A stretch of 64,000 nt of DNA from CBDCTM01 sp965222005 (GCA_965222005.1 OZ244935.1:4092001-4156000), one strand, 5' to 3'. Positions 45,946-54,433 are shown, counted from the stretch's first letter. A program made the numbers and translations. Notes: a model not told the origin generated them from the sequence alone.

Positions 45946-46758
45946 ATGACCAAAGCTGAACTCTTCCAACAAATCCGGCAAAAGCAATCCTTCCTCTGCA
46001 TCGGCCTTGATACCGACATCCAGCGCATCCCTAAGCACCTTCTGCAATTTGACGATCCCGTTTTTGAATTCAATCGCCGCATCATCGATGCTACCCATGA
46101 CCTTTGTGTGGCCTACAAGCCCAACATCGCCTTTTACGAAGCCCGCGGCCCTGCCGGCTGGCAATCGCTCGAAAAGACATTGGCTCATATCCCCGATTCG
46201 ATCTTCACCATTGCAGATGCCAAACGCGGAGATATTGGCAATACCAGCCGCCTCTATGCCCGTGCCTTTTTTGAAACGATGGATTTCGATGCCGTCACGG
46301 TTGCTCCCTACATGGGCATCGACTCTGTACGTCCTTTTCTGGAATTTGCCGGCAAGTGGGTTATTCTGCTGGCCCTTACCTCCAACCCTGGTAGCCAGGA
46401 TTTTCAATTGACAAAGCAAGATGGCGGAATGCCTCTCTACGAAAAGGTGATGCGCACCGCTCAGGAGTGGGGTAGTCCCGGGCAGTTGATGTTTGTCACC
46501 GGCGCTACGCATCCCGAAAAGTTTGAGAGCCTGCGGGCTATCGCACCCGATCATTTTTTCCTGGTGCCTGGTATCGGTGCGCAGGGCGGCGATCTGGAAG
46601 CGGTGGCTCGCTATGCTAAAAATGAGCGCTGTGGTTTGCTGGTCAATTCTTCACGCGGAATTATCTATGCCAGCGAGGGGGAAGATTTTGCCGAAGCGGC
46701 GCGGGCTGCAGCAGCGGGCTTGCAGCAACAAATGCGGGCCTTGCTGGAGGTGGATTGA
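45946..46758 (+). CDS. pyrF: Orotidine 5'-phosphate decarboxylase
   Basis: A 270-residue enzyme that decarboxylates OMP to UMP in pyrimidine synthesis. FLCIGLDTD starts the barrel; DAKRGDIGNT (Asp91, Lys93, Asp96) is the catalytic block of the longer type-2 OMP decarboxylases. FYEARGPAGW and LVPGIGAQGGD are also typical. It starts 20 bases after the NifU-type gene and is followed by a hairpin and the accessory island. Confidence 0.92.
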   Translation: MTKAELFQQIRQKQSFLCIGLDTDIQRIPKHLLQFDDPVFEFNRRIIDATHDLCVAYKPNIAFYEARGPAGWQSLEKTLAHIPDSIFTIADAKRGDIGNTSRLYARAFFETMDFDAVTVAPYMGIDSVRPFLEFAGKWVILLALTSNPGSQDFQLTKQDGGMPLYEKVMRTAQEWGSPGQLMFVTGATHPEKFESLRAIAPDHFFLVPGIGAQGGDLEAVARYAKNERCGLLVNSSRGIIYASEGEDFAEAARAAAAGLQQQMRALLEVD

Positions 46759-46783
46759 GAAGGAGGAGCAGGGTGAAAAGTGA

Positions 46784-46817
46784 AGAACGGGCCAGCTTAG
46801 GGATTCTCCGGTTCTTT
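46784..46817 (+). terminator. Probable terminator after pyrF
   Basis: AGAAC-G-G pairs with CC-GGTTCT over an interior loop of about 16 bases with one mismatch, followed by TTTT. Weak but correctly placed, 25 bases after the pyrF stop. Confidence 0.4.
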
Positions 46818-46854
46818 TGTTCATTTCATCTGTCTATTTTTATTTCAAAATCTA

Positions 46855-46870
46855 GGGCAGAAAACTGCCC
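46855..46870. repeat. Palindrome GGGCAG-AAAA-CTGCCC, copy 1
   Basis: A perfect six-base stem with a four-base loop. A copy with the same stem and the complementary loop TTTT lies at 54306-54321; both are followed by a similar ACTATTG / AGTATTG stretch. Both sit at the borders of the accessory island. Confidence 0.7.
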
Positions 46871-46979
46871 GGACTATTGCTCAAAAGAGAGGATCGATAA
46901 AATGTTGCAAAAGCAGTAAATTGTTGGTCATCACAACTAACAATAAAACGCCTCTGCAACATGTATGTAAAATTATCTA

Positions 46980-46987
46980 AAAAGCTC
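46980..46987. repeat. Left target-site duplication of the IS1595-type element
   Basis: AAAAGCTC immediately left of the left inverted repeat; an identical octamer lies at 48072-48079 right of the other end. Eight bases is the usual duplication of IS1595-family elements. Confidence 0.9.
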
Positions 46988-47198
46988 GGCTCATCCTCAA
47001 AATGAGGTGATGTAAAAAAAACGATCGTTGAAATAAAAAGCGATGTTAAATTTTCCTATCCAAGATCTGATGGATTATGAAAGCTCTTACCATTTTTTGC
47101 AAAAGCTTCTACATCCGCAAGGGTTAAAGTGTGTTTGCGGTGAGCCTCTGGCTGAAGGTCAATTTCCTCATAAGAAGCGAGCGAATAAGCTACCTTGC

Positions 47199-47224
47199 TT
47201 TAAGTGTAAAATTTAAGTGTAAAA
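47199..47224 (+). repeat. 13-bp tandem duplication in the dead transposase (first)
   Basis: TTTAAGTGTAAAA occurs twice back to back. Removing one copy restores the zinc-ribbon reading CFKCKNCGKVF. Confidence 0.95.
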
Positions 47225-47747
47225 ACTGTGGTAAAGTGTTCAATCTATTTACGACAACTATTTTTAAAGGCATTCATTACAACTGCATCATTATTGTATT
47301 GATGCTCCGAGGATTTGCTCAAGGCAAAACTACTCAGCACTTAAGTAAAGAACTTTCAGTTAGCTATAATAGCCTGCTGGATTGGCGACACAAGTTACAA
47401 CAATACGCCTTTGAAAACCGGGACGTAAGTACTTTAACAGATACAGAAATAGAATCTGATGAAGTCTTTCAAAATGCCGGACAAAAAGGAGAACCTCATA
47501 TTGATCCAAATGATCCACCTCGAAAACGGGCAAATAAAAAAAGGGGATAGGGACCTATTCAAATGACCGTCCTCCAGTACAAGGTTTCTTTGGCAGACAA
47601 TCTAAACAAATACGATTAGCTGTTTGTCTTGGTGCTCGGATTGACCAAATTCAGCCAAAAGTGGAAGATCAAACCAATGAAGGAATTCACCTGTTTACGG
47701 ATGAATCTCATGCCTACAATCGGGTAGCAAGCTCTGCCAGAAACCAT

Positions 47748-47773
47748 AGTACTGTATGTCAGTACTGTATGTC
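47748..47773 (+). repeat. 13-bp tandem duplication in the dead transposase (second)
   Basis: AGTACTGTATGTC occurs twice back to back. Removing one copy restores HSTVCHSAKEYARD in frame. Confidence 0.95.
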
Positions 47774-47911
47774 ATTCGGCTAAAGAATATGCCAGAGATG
47801 ATGATGGGGATGGTATCAACGAAGTTCACTGCAATTCCTGCGAGGGATTATGGACTGGACTTCGAAATTTCCTAAGACCTTTCAGAGGTGTCAACAAAAA
47901 ATATTTAGCCC

Positions 47912-47959
47912 AATATGTCGCTAAATATGTCGCTAAATATGTCGCTAAATATGTCGCTA
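47912..47959 (+). repeat. 12-bp unit repeated four times in the dead transposase
   Basis: AATATGTCGCTA is present in four perfect copies. The unit is in frame and encodes YVAK repeats in place of one conserved YVA block near the end of the transposase. Confidence 0.95.
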
Positions 47960-48071
47960 TCTACGAAAACGCTTTTAATTTCAAAGAACATTTGGAAGAT
48001 GTTATTAGGGCTATGATCGTCCCTGATTTCTTCCTTGATTATTATTGCTCACCCTAAATTGGGGATGAGCC

Positions 48072-48079
48072 AAAAGCTC
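48072..48079. repeat. Right target-site duplication of the IS1595-type element
   Basis: AAAAGCTC, identical to the octamer at 46980-46987, directly after the right inverted repeat. Confidence 0.9.
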
Positions 48080-48106
48080 ATTACATTAAAATCACTGAAT
48101 GTAGCA

Positions 48107-49381
48107 CTAATTATTCACGGCATAAACGTCGTACGAAAAAATATTCCCGAGACTATTGTTTTCGATAACCACTTTCAACTGCTGTTCTTTTACACCAGAT
48201 AAAATAAAGGTTTTCTTTTTGCCAATATTGTCATTGCCATTCGAAAAAGTATAGGACGAAAGTTTTCTTTTTGTCCCAGTAATATCATAGACTGAAACTT
48301 TTGTTTTAGCCTTCCCTCCCGTTTTCTTAATCACAATTTTAACTTCATCATTATTTGATATATCGGGTTTGAACGTACCTGCAGGCGTAGCGTAAACCAC
48401 CCCACTTTTGGAGCCTAAATAGTCGTTACAGCCATTGCATGGATACTGTTTGGTTGAACTGGGAGTCGCACTCCAAACCGGCTTGGATTTCTTTGTTATT
48501 TGTCCATCACCTGAAATTATCATTTTAGATGATGCATTCATATTTTCTTTTCCGGATTTTCCATTGTCCCATTGATCAGTCTTGCCATCATAACGACAGC
48601 ACAACCAGTTATTACAAAAGTATTTTTTGGAACAATCATTTTTGCCCAATACATTATCTGGACAACCGGATTTAAGGAGTCCCCAGGTGGCGATCAGTCC
48701 CTGCATAGTGGATCTTGAGGAAGTGGTATTGGAGTTTTTTACCGATGTTTTAAAGCTTTTGCCATTTTTCCATTCCCTCGCAAATTTATTGAATTGGTTT
48801 GGATAAAAATTGACGTATCTCGTTCCAACAACTGCTTTCGCTCCAATCTCAATAAATTCTTGATTTAAGGTGGCACCATAACAATTCATCTGATAAATCA
48901 TTCTGATAGGGAACTTGCCCCCTTTGAAATGTTTATAATTTTTTAGTTCTTTTGTTATCCTGTCACTGTTAATATCCCCATCTTCCGTTGCAATTGTATT
49001 ACAATTGCCATGCGTGAAAATATACACATCAATAAAGTAATCATTATCGGCGAGTTTTTTTAGTTGCGAAAAAAAGTTGGACACCAAACTATTTTTAATA
49101 TGGACATCCGGTTTTATTTGATTTGTCCATTTACGCTTTAACAATACGGATTTGTCATAGCCTTTAAAACAATGGGTGTATTCGTTATGTGCGTTTTGAA
49201 CTAAATCGGCAAATGGGTCAAGAAAACCGTCTTCTATAGAAACCAATGTCAGGGACGCCGATTTTTTTGGTTTTATCTTAGTAGAAACTGTTCCACTTAC
49301 TGTTTGTGCGTTCAAATTAAAAGCAAAGAAAGAAAGCCCTATCAAGGCTACTGTTGAGATGATAATTTTTAAATTTTTCAT
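48107..49381 (-). CDS. Secreted protein with caspase-fold (clan CD)-like His/Cys dyad
   Basis: A 424-residue protein with signal peptide (about 1-25, ending NLNAQ). FIDVYIFTHGNCNTI places His124-Gly125 after a beta strand, and RMIYQMNCYGATLNQEF places Cys167 after the next strand; EIGAKAVVGTRYVNF follows. This strand-HG / strand-C arrangement is the catalytic dyad layout of clan CD peptidases (caspases, gingipains, CHAT), so a cysteine peptidase is plausible. The second half (about 230-320) is rich in cysteines (CSKKYFCNNWLCC), and the last 85 residues look like a beta-sandwich. No T9SS signature is clear. The gene is AT-rich and lies beside the IS1595 relic, so it may be horizontally acquired. 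Confidence 0.55.
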   Translation of the reverse strand: MKNLKIIISTVALIGLSFFAFNLNAQTVSGTVSTKIKPKKSASLTLVSIEDGFLDPFADLVQNAHNEYTHCFKGYDKSVLLKRKWTNQIKPDVHIKNSLVSNFFSQLKKLADNDYFIDVYIFTHGNCNTIATEDGDINSDRITKELKNYKHFKGGKFPIRMIYQMNCYGATLNQEFIEIGAKAVVGTRYVNFYPNQFNKFAREWKNGKSFKTSVKNSNTTSSRSTMQGLIATWGLLKSGCPDNVLGKNDCSKKYFCNNWLCCRYDGKTDQWDNGKSGKENMNASSKMIISGDGQITKKSKPVWSATPSSTKQYPCNGCNDYLGSKSGVVYATPAGTFKPDISNNDEVKIVIKKTGGKAKTKVSVYDITGTKRKLSSYTFSNGNDNIGKKKTFILSGVKEQQLKVVIENNSLGNIFSYDVYAVNN

Positions 49382-49617
49382 TTTTAAAAAATTTTAATTA
49401 GGAATGAAGAAATAATTGATCGTTTTTTTTTGACTCACAAAGTTTTTTGCAGCTATGGATTGATCCCATCAAAATCTGATTTTAGATATCGGAAGCGGAA
49501 ATTCGCTTCCGGTAAATTTTGCTGAAAAAGCGTTGGGTAAGAATGCAACTCGGTCCAGGACAGCGCAATTAGAACTTTGCCCAAAATGGTTGTAGTCGCT
49601 AAAACTTTAGATTTCAT

Positions 49618-50946
49618 TTATTGCCCTCTGCGTCGAACCCTCTCCCTCCTTATGTCTATTGTCCGGACACATCTCACATAATTATGTACTCTCACCTCGT
49701 CCTCTTGGGGCCCAAAACCATCGGTCAGCCATTTCGTTTCCGTTACGGCTTTGCTTTTGGGGTCACTGCGTTGGGCACCTGCCCCATGCACATCTACACC
49801 ATCTTTATTGGTTGCCTCACCGAAACAGACATACACTCCGAACGTGCCTTTTCCGTCTTTATCGTCCATATGCGTTGTGCTCGTCCAATACCAGGCAGAC
49901 TCGTTGGGTGTAGAAAAGACTGGGTCAATGGCAGGGCCTCGTTTGGAAGGATTTGAATGTTGAGGAGAGCGGCTGTAATCAACAATACTTTGGAGTTCCT
50001 TGGCATTAGGCAATCTCCAATCGTTGTATCCGGCATACTCTAAATTCTCGGAGACCTTTAGTGCTTTTTCCCAGTCCATAGTGGCTTTGCCCGTTCCGAA
50101 CATTTCCTTTTCGTTGCTGTCAAACTTAGTCCACATCAACCCCGTAGCCTTGTCTGTGATGGTATTATCACCATTGTCAACAAAGCGGTTATTGCCATAC
50201 CGTGAGTTGCCGCGCACACAGCGCAGGAAGTGTTTGGCTTGTTCGCCACTGTGCCCTAAGGCTGTTGTGGGATAACCCTTGATTCTACCGTCAGCGAAGT
50301 TGACACCAAAAGCGGCCTCGAACCGTCCAAAAATCTTTCCCGTATATACTGTGCTAGACCAGCACTGTGCGTCGATGGCCCGATAGGGAGCCCCCGCCTC
50401 GGAAGGTTCATCTTTTCCATCGGCATCTGGGTCGCCATAAACGAATTCAAAATAGTCGGTGTCGATATAAGGTTGGGGAGTACGGGAAGAGCTGCTGCCA
50501 TTGAACTCAATGAGTGAGTACAATTCCTTCACTGTGGGAAACCTCCAATCAGCATAGCCTCCGTATTTTTCCTTGTTGAGCTTATCGACGAGCTTTTTGG
50601 CCTGTGCAAAAGTAACACGCCTTGGATTGCCCCTGCCATCATGCACGAGGTCTGGCATCCACGTCAATCCAGTATTGTTATCAAGAACCAAAGGCTTATA
50701 TTTGCTATCGATAGAAGTTAAAGCGGCTCTCAGCTTTTTAAAAGAAGGCTCGTTTCTGGTGTATTGTGCATCCTGACCATAAAAGCCTTTACCTGTTTTT
50801 GGGCATCGACTGCGGTCTTCGGAATATCTCCCTTCGTCATCGAAACAGATTCTTTGACCTGTATCAGTCACAGTATAAGTCTGACAAAAAGTAGTGGCAA
50901 AACTTGAAATGCTTAGGATGATAATGATACAAATTGATGGGTGCAT
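49618..50946 (-). CDS. DUF1566 (Lcl C-terminal-like) domain protein, two copies
   Basis: A 442-residue secreted protein with a hydrophobic leader (SICIIIILSISSF, signal end near FCQ). It carries two DUF1566 units: about 105-245 (NTGLTWMPDL; GGYADWRFPTVKELYSL; CWSSTVY; FLRCVRG) and about 270-425 (ATGLMWTKFD; YNDWRLPNAKELQSI; YWTSTTH; YVRCVR). Such domains have a C-type-lectin-like fold and are thought to bind ligands at the cell surface. The start codon lies only 3 bases beyond the end of an insertion sequence, so the native upstream region is gone. In the minus direction the IS end supplies GAGGGG about 12 bases before the ATG, which could act as a ribosome site. Confidence 0.8.
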   Translation of the reverse strand: MHPSICIIIILSISSFATTFCQTYTVTDTGQRICFDDEGRYSEDRSRCPKTGKGFYGQDAQYTRNEPSFKKLRAALTSIDSKYKPLVLDNNTGLTWMPDLVHDGRGNPRRVTFAQAKKLVDKLNKEKYGGYADWRFPTVKELYSLIEFNGSSSSRTPQPYIDTDYFEFVYGDPDADGKDEPSEAGAPYRAIDAQCWSSTVYTGKIFGRFEAAFGVNFADGRIKGYPTTALGHSGEQAKHFLRCVRGNSRYGNNRFVDNGDNTITDKATGLMWTKFDSNEKEMFGTGKATMDWEKALKVSENLEYAGYNDWRLPNAKELQSIVDYSRSPQHSNPSKRGPAIDPVFSTPNESAWYWTSTTHMDDKDGKGTFGVYVCFGEATNKDGVDVHGAGAQRSDPKSKAVTETKWLTDGFGPQEDEVRVHNYVRCVRTIDIRRERVRRRGQ

Positions 50947-50949
50947 AAT

Positions 50950-52376
50950 GGATTTGTCCCCTCTAAATTCTTCATTCTGTCAGATTTTTCATCATAATTT
51001 CCCATCTGCCCGATAGAGCAATACAACGCATTAAGATCAATTTTTCGACATTATCAGGATACCAAAAAGATGAAGGAGATTTGAATCTTAAATTAATCAT
51101 TCGCCTAATTCCAGACTCAATCAGCCCACTTCCACATACGAGTTTCATTTTTGTAAACCATTGATAATCAATTCTAAACTGGTTGTTTACAAAGTATTGA
51201 AATGGAGTGAAAGAGGAAAGGTCAACTCCGGGAATTGCCTCTGTAAGTGTTGCCGCCATCTGAACAACATTTCCTTGCCATAGTTGATCCTTGAGTTTGG
51301 CAAAACTATCTTCCTTTTTTTCTTTTTCCATATAGTCTTTCAAGTTGTGTAAATGTTCACTGGCATGATAATAATCCAGCGTCTCAATGATCTTATCTTC
51401 TTTAACCCCAAGGCGCAATAACATTGGTTTGGCTTTATTCCATATCCAAGGTGCCCCATCTCCTACAAATTGTACGCTTTTTGCTTTTTTAATTTCTAAG
51501 TTCAGCAAGTATTCTTCCAATAATTCAAAAGTTTCAACATCTCCAAATCCTGCATCATATATTGGGATCGTTTCTTTATTTGTTTTTCCCTCTTTATCTA
51601 TTGTGCTAATAGCAAACATTTTGGGTTCTCTCCAAGGAGTACTAAATTTCTTCTTCTCATTACCCTTTTTAGTTTCCTGTTCATAGACCCTGGTTCGGGT
51701 ACGACCTCCATCTATTCCTATTATCACACGTTTGCCTGCCATGCTCTCCTCTTTGTCCAGTTGAATGGAGGACCGATCAGCTAAACAACTTTCCCCCAAT
51801 GAAAGAGATACTTGTCTGATTCGATCATGATTCGTGTCAACACCTTGATAAGACAACACATTGTTGGCTACTAAAAATGAAGGACATAGGACACTTGACA
51901 AGGTAACTAAACTCGCAAACATGGGAGAACCATTGGATTCTGTATTCCATAAGATATGGGACATATGCCGTTGTCCTTCATAATCTTTTGGAACCTTTTT
52001 AGCATAATAAGAATCATATTTTATTCGACTCCCGGTGCGTAGTTGTATCGTCGCTGGCCGTATGACTAGCTTCTTCAGCCCTTTCTCTTTTGATACCTCT
52101 TTTTGACGATTTAGAAATTCTTCGGCTTTACTCAACCCTTCTATTATTTGCCTTACTGCTATATCGTACAACTCTAAAAAACATTCAAAAAACAGACGCT
52201 CAAACTTATAAAAATTTCCGGTTAACAACATTTCTAACCAGTTTATTGATAAGAGTAATTCTTCTAATTCTTTTTTTAGTAATTTTACTACTGAAAGGGA
52301 GATTTGCATTTTTTTTGGTTTTGTTTCAACTCAAAGTTAATGCTTTCTTCCTTTCTATATAGGGGGGGACAAATCC
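50950..52376 (-). mobile_element. ISKra4/UPF0236-like insertion sequence, about 1427 bp
   Basis: Perfect 12-bp inverted repeats GGATTTGTCCCC (50950-50961) and GGGGACAAATCC (52365-52376) bound a single intact transposase gene. No target duplication was recognised in the flanks. The left end stops 3 bases before the start codon of the DUF1566 gene, which is read in the same direction as the transposase. Confidence 0.85.
50972..52309 (-). CDS. Transposase, ISKra4/UPF0236-like
   Basis: A 445-residue intact protein. VIIGIDGGRTRTRVYE carries the first catalytic acid, VQFVGDGAPWIWNKA the second, followed by LDYYHASEHLHNLKDY, a hallmark of ISKra4/UPF0236-like enzymes, and GSGLIESGIRRMINLRFK with the late Glu. 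No frameshift is seen, so the element may still be active. Its stop codon is 25 bases from the DUF1566 start codon, so read-through transcription would include that gene. Confidence 0.85.
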   Translation of the reverse strand: MQISLSVVKLLKKELEELLLSINWLEMLLTGNFYKFERLFFECFLELYDIAVRQIIEGLSKAEEFLNRQKEVSKEKGLKKLVIRPATIQLRTGSRIKYDSYYAKKVPKDYEGQRHMSHILWNTESNGSPMFASLVTLSSVLCPSFLVANNVLSYQGVDTNHDRIRQVSLSLGESCLADRSSIQLDKEESMAGKRVIIGIDGGRTRTRVYEQETKKGNEKKKFSTPWREPKMFAISTIDKEGKTNKETIPIYDAGFGDVETFELLEEYLLNLEIKKAKSVQFVGDGAPWIWNKAKPMLLRLGVKEDKIIETLDYYHASEHLHNLKDYMEKEKKEDSFAKLKDQLWQGNVVQMAATLTEAIPGVDLSSFTPFQYFVNNQFRIDYQWFTKMKLVCGSGLIESGIRRMINLRFKSPSSFWYPDNVEKLILMRCIALSGRWEIMMKNLTE

Positions 52377-52575
52377 CTGTTGCGCCCCAAATTGATTTCA
52401 TGATATTTTTGGTTTAAGCAAATGGGAGCATCAGTTTCAATTTTGAGGCAAGACGACACTTGGCAGAAGCAGGGCTTCTTTGCTAATAGAAATTCAAACT
52501 AATCTGATCCCGTGGTTAATAATTAGTTAATTAATGCAGACTGGCTAGCGGTATAATTCGCGGATTAAAAGGTGC

Positions 52576-53430
52576 TCATTGTATGATAAAATCAGGATAT
52601 TCAATAGAAGCACCTATTAGCCTGTATATCAATTCCCTAGCTGCGGAGGGTTGGTTCATTGATTGGCCAGCCAGCGCAAATATTTCCAGATAGGGATTGA
52701 AATAAATCGCCTCTGACACTTCACACCCAATGCACACGACCTGTTTTTGGGAAAGATCCTCTTCTTGCTTGTTTTTGCCCAAGTCCATTTTCAGGCCTTT
52801 AAAGCTCAGCCTTATCTTTCCTGCTTTCGTCTTTTGGATACCCAAGGCATTGTTGTCCCTGCCAAGGGTCATCAGCTCTACATCTTCCCCCCTCCTTATT
52901 TCCTCTCTTTTGGTATAGAATTTCAAACCATCAAAGGCTATTAATAGCATTTCTGAAAAATTGCTAACTTCTGACTCACTAGCCATTTGTAATACCAGGG
53001 CCAATTCGTTCAGAAAACCATTCGTCTGTTCATATTGGTTGATCAAGACTGGATCTGTGCAATATTGCTGAAGGTAATTATCCATTGTAATTCCAAAATT
53101 TTTTTCAAAATGCTTATGCATCAATTTACCGTATGCGTACAATTCGTATGAAAGTTTTGGTATGGTACCATAACGCAGCTGCTGAAATTTAATTCGCTCA
53201 TTATTTCCCTGGAGTTTGTCCACAATGATGTCCCGTAGAGATTTACTTTGGCCATATTGGGAAAAATAGGCGAATGGTTTTACAAGGGTGGCAACCTTTT
53301 GCAGCTGCCGTAGCGAGTAACCATTTTGGCCCACAAGACTGAAACTGTTTTCCTTGTCCTGCGCCTGAACAAACGCAGTTGAAAAAATAGCTGCCAATAA
53401 AAGGCAATGGAGATTATTTAAAATTTTCAT
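52576..53430 (-). CDS. Hypothetical secreted protein
   Basis: A 284-residue protein with a signal peptide (about 1-23, ending FVQAQ). The rest is mainly helical (YGKLMHKHFEKNFGITMDNYLQQ is split here: about residues 100-122), with a small beta region near 180-215 and a CIGC pair near residue 235 that might bind metal or form a disulfide. No family is recognised. It lies between the ISKra4-like element and a field of transposase relics, AT-rich like the rest of the island, so it may be an acquired gene. Confidence 0.5.
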   Translation of the reverse strand: MKILNNLHCLLLAAIFSTAFVQAQDKENSFSLVGQNGYSLRQLQKVATLVKPFAYFSQYGQSKSLRDIIVDKLQGNNERIKFQQLRYGTIPKLSYELYAYGKLMHKHFEKNFGITMDNYLQQYCTDPVLINQYEQTNGFLNELALVLQMASESEVSNFSEMLLIAFDGLKFYTKREEIRRGEDVELMTLGRDNNALGIQKTKAGKIRLSFKGLKMDLGKNKQEEDLSQKQVVCIGCEVSEAIYFNPYLEIFALAGQSMNQPSAARELIYRLIGASIEYPDFIIQ

Positions 53431-53800
53431 CGTTTGAATTTTTTAATGATCCGTTGTTTTGATGTTTACACCTCCAATATTTCATTCCCAAAAGAAAATG
53501 TGACTAAAAAAATTTATTTCTACCATTTATGTCACGTTTTCGTTTTTTATGCAATTACTACTTAGGTGGTGGTAGGGATATTCCCGATTTTAAAGTGATT
53601 AAATTTAACTTTCCGCCTTTTTCTTCCTCATAAGGTAAATTAGACAGACAAAGTGGAAGGAGGTACGACTGACCGGCGCCATACTAGAGGTAGCGGAGGA
53701 ACCTGTTGGCGTGGATACGCGCGAGGGTCCTACCCAGGAGCGTGACAGCGCATCTTCCGCACCCAAGCATCACAAAGTTGATAGTTAATTATCTTGCGGG
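53431..53800. other. Gene-poor spacer with a GC-rich patch of unknown origin
   Basis: The first part (to about 53630) is AT-rich and should hold the promoter of the minus-strand secreted-protein gene. From about 53640 to 53775 the composition switches to clearly GC-rich with several small hairpins (GGCGCC, AGG-AA-CCT, GGG-TCCTA-CCC). One frame stays open for about 48 codons there and ends at TAG-TTAA near 53785, but no family is recognised. It may be a fragment of an imported element that ended at the transposase relic downstream. Confidence 0.4.
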
Positions 53801-54305
53801 ATGGACTCGCAAGAATACACAAGCAAAGCATTAGACCATCTAGGGTTGGTTGCGGGATGTGTCAGGAGATAGGTATTAGTCAGATGATAGACACCTGTTG
53901 TTCCTCTGATAGCCCGGATCAGATTGTCAGTACAGGCAAGGCTCTTGAAGCGATGATCCTCAATGGGTTGGAAATTGAGTTCACCAAAAGTATATCGTTT
54001 CTTTCTGCGCTCGTAATGCAATTCAATCGAATAAGCTTCACCGGAAGCGGTTTCATCCAGAAAGCGCCAGTCTATAGGTTGAAGTCTTTCAATTCCTTAG
54101 AGATGCTAAACAGTTTTGTGGCCTAACACATTGTCGGGCCCGTAGTAAGGAGGCCTTGCATTTCCATTTCAATATGTGTTTAGCCGCAGTAAACCTGGCG
54201 CAGGTCAAATGGCTTTTTTCGCAACTCAGCTCTGAGGCTGAGTTTGATTTAAATCGTCCCGAAATTCAAAAGGCTATTGCCTTGGGAGCCTCGAATTATT
54301 CATAA
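53801..54305 (+). pseudogene. Patchwork of transposase relics (DUF4277/IS1634-like start, IS4-like end)
   Basis: ATG at 53801 begins an N-terminus of the DUF4277 type (YTSKALDHLGLVAG); a lost base then shifts the frame and the match continues as MCQEIGISQMID and STGKALEAMILNGL. Near 53970 the similarity stops. From about 54080 a different frame encodes a typical C-terminus of IS4-type transposases: VFQFLRDAKQFCGLTHCRAR, then SKEALHFHFNMCLAAVNLAQ, ending at TAA 54303-54305. The stretch between (about 53975-54075) fits neither. The best reading is two truncated transposases joined by deletions; none can be functional. Confidence 0.65.
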
Positions 54306-54321
54306 GGGCAGTTTTCTGCCC
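54306..54321. repeat. Palindrome GGGCAG-TTTT-CTGCCC, copy 2
   Basis: Same stem as at 46855-46870 with the complementary loop. It starts directly after the stop codon of the transposase relic, so it may be the relic's terminator or part of its terminal repeat. Confidence 0.7.
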
Positions 54322-54386
54322 GCAGTATTGTTAATGAAAATTAAAAATTATAAATTCTGAGAAACATCAATTAAGGCTGTACCGCA

Positions 54387-54433
54387 CTTTACCAAGTCTT
54401 GTGCCTGCACACAAAACCTGGCGGCTTGAAGTA
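54387..54433 (+). repeat. 47-bp dispersed intergenic repeat, copy 1
   Basis: It shares 44 of 47 bases with 57743-57789. The core is ACACAAAACCTGGCGGCTTG. A small stem TTGTG/CACAA lies inside, with all variation but one base in its loop. It ends 71 bases before the start of the small membrane-protein gene. Confidence 0.85.

Larger units (their letters stand above)
47043..48057 (+). pseudogene. IS1595/ISXO2-type transposase pseudogene
   Basis: Reading begins at ATG 47043 (MLNFPIQDLMDYESS) with an N-terminal zinc ribbon (CVCGEPLAEG ... CFKCKNCGKVF). A 13-bp tandem duplication at 47199-47224 shifts the frame inside the second Cys pair. The middle part (HLSKELSVSYNSLLDWR; ESDEVFQNAGQKG with the first Asp) then runs into TAG at 47548-47550 because one G is missing from a G run: restoring it gives RGIGTYSNDRPP, the expected family sequence. 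LFTDESHAYNRV (second Asp) follows, then another 13-bp duplication at 47748-47773 shifts the frame again. The end includes in-frame YVAK repeats (47912-47959). Clearly inactive. Confidence 0.92.
46988..48071 (+). mobile_element. IS1595-family insertion sequence, degenerate, 1084 bp
   Basis: The ends are inverted repeats: GGCTCATCCTCAAAAT on the left against GGCTCATCCCCAATTT (complement of the right end), continuing imperfectly with AGG and TGA. It is flanked by a perfect 8-bp direct repeat AAAAGCTC. Inside is one transposase gene broken by several frameshifts, so the element cannot move on its own, although its ends remain recognisable. Confidence 0.92.

Noticed and set aside
47530..47560. Programmed -1 frameshift in the IS1595 transposase at A7G4
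   Set aside because: Restoring one G gives the expected RGIGTYSNDRPP sequence, and the same gene has two further 13-bp frame-breaking duplications, so it is simply a pseudogene.
53640..53790. Group II intron or structured RNA in the GC-rich patch
   Set aside because: No domain V-like hairpin or reverse transcriptase is present; only small hairpins are seen, so no RNA class can be claimed.
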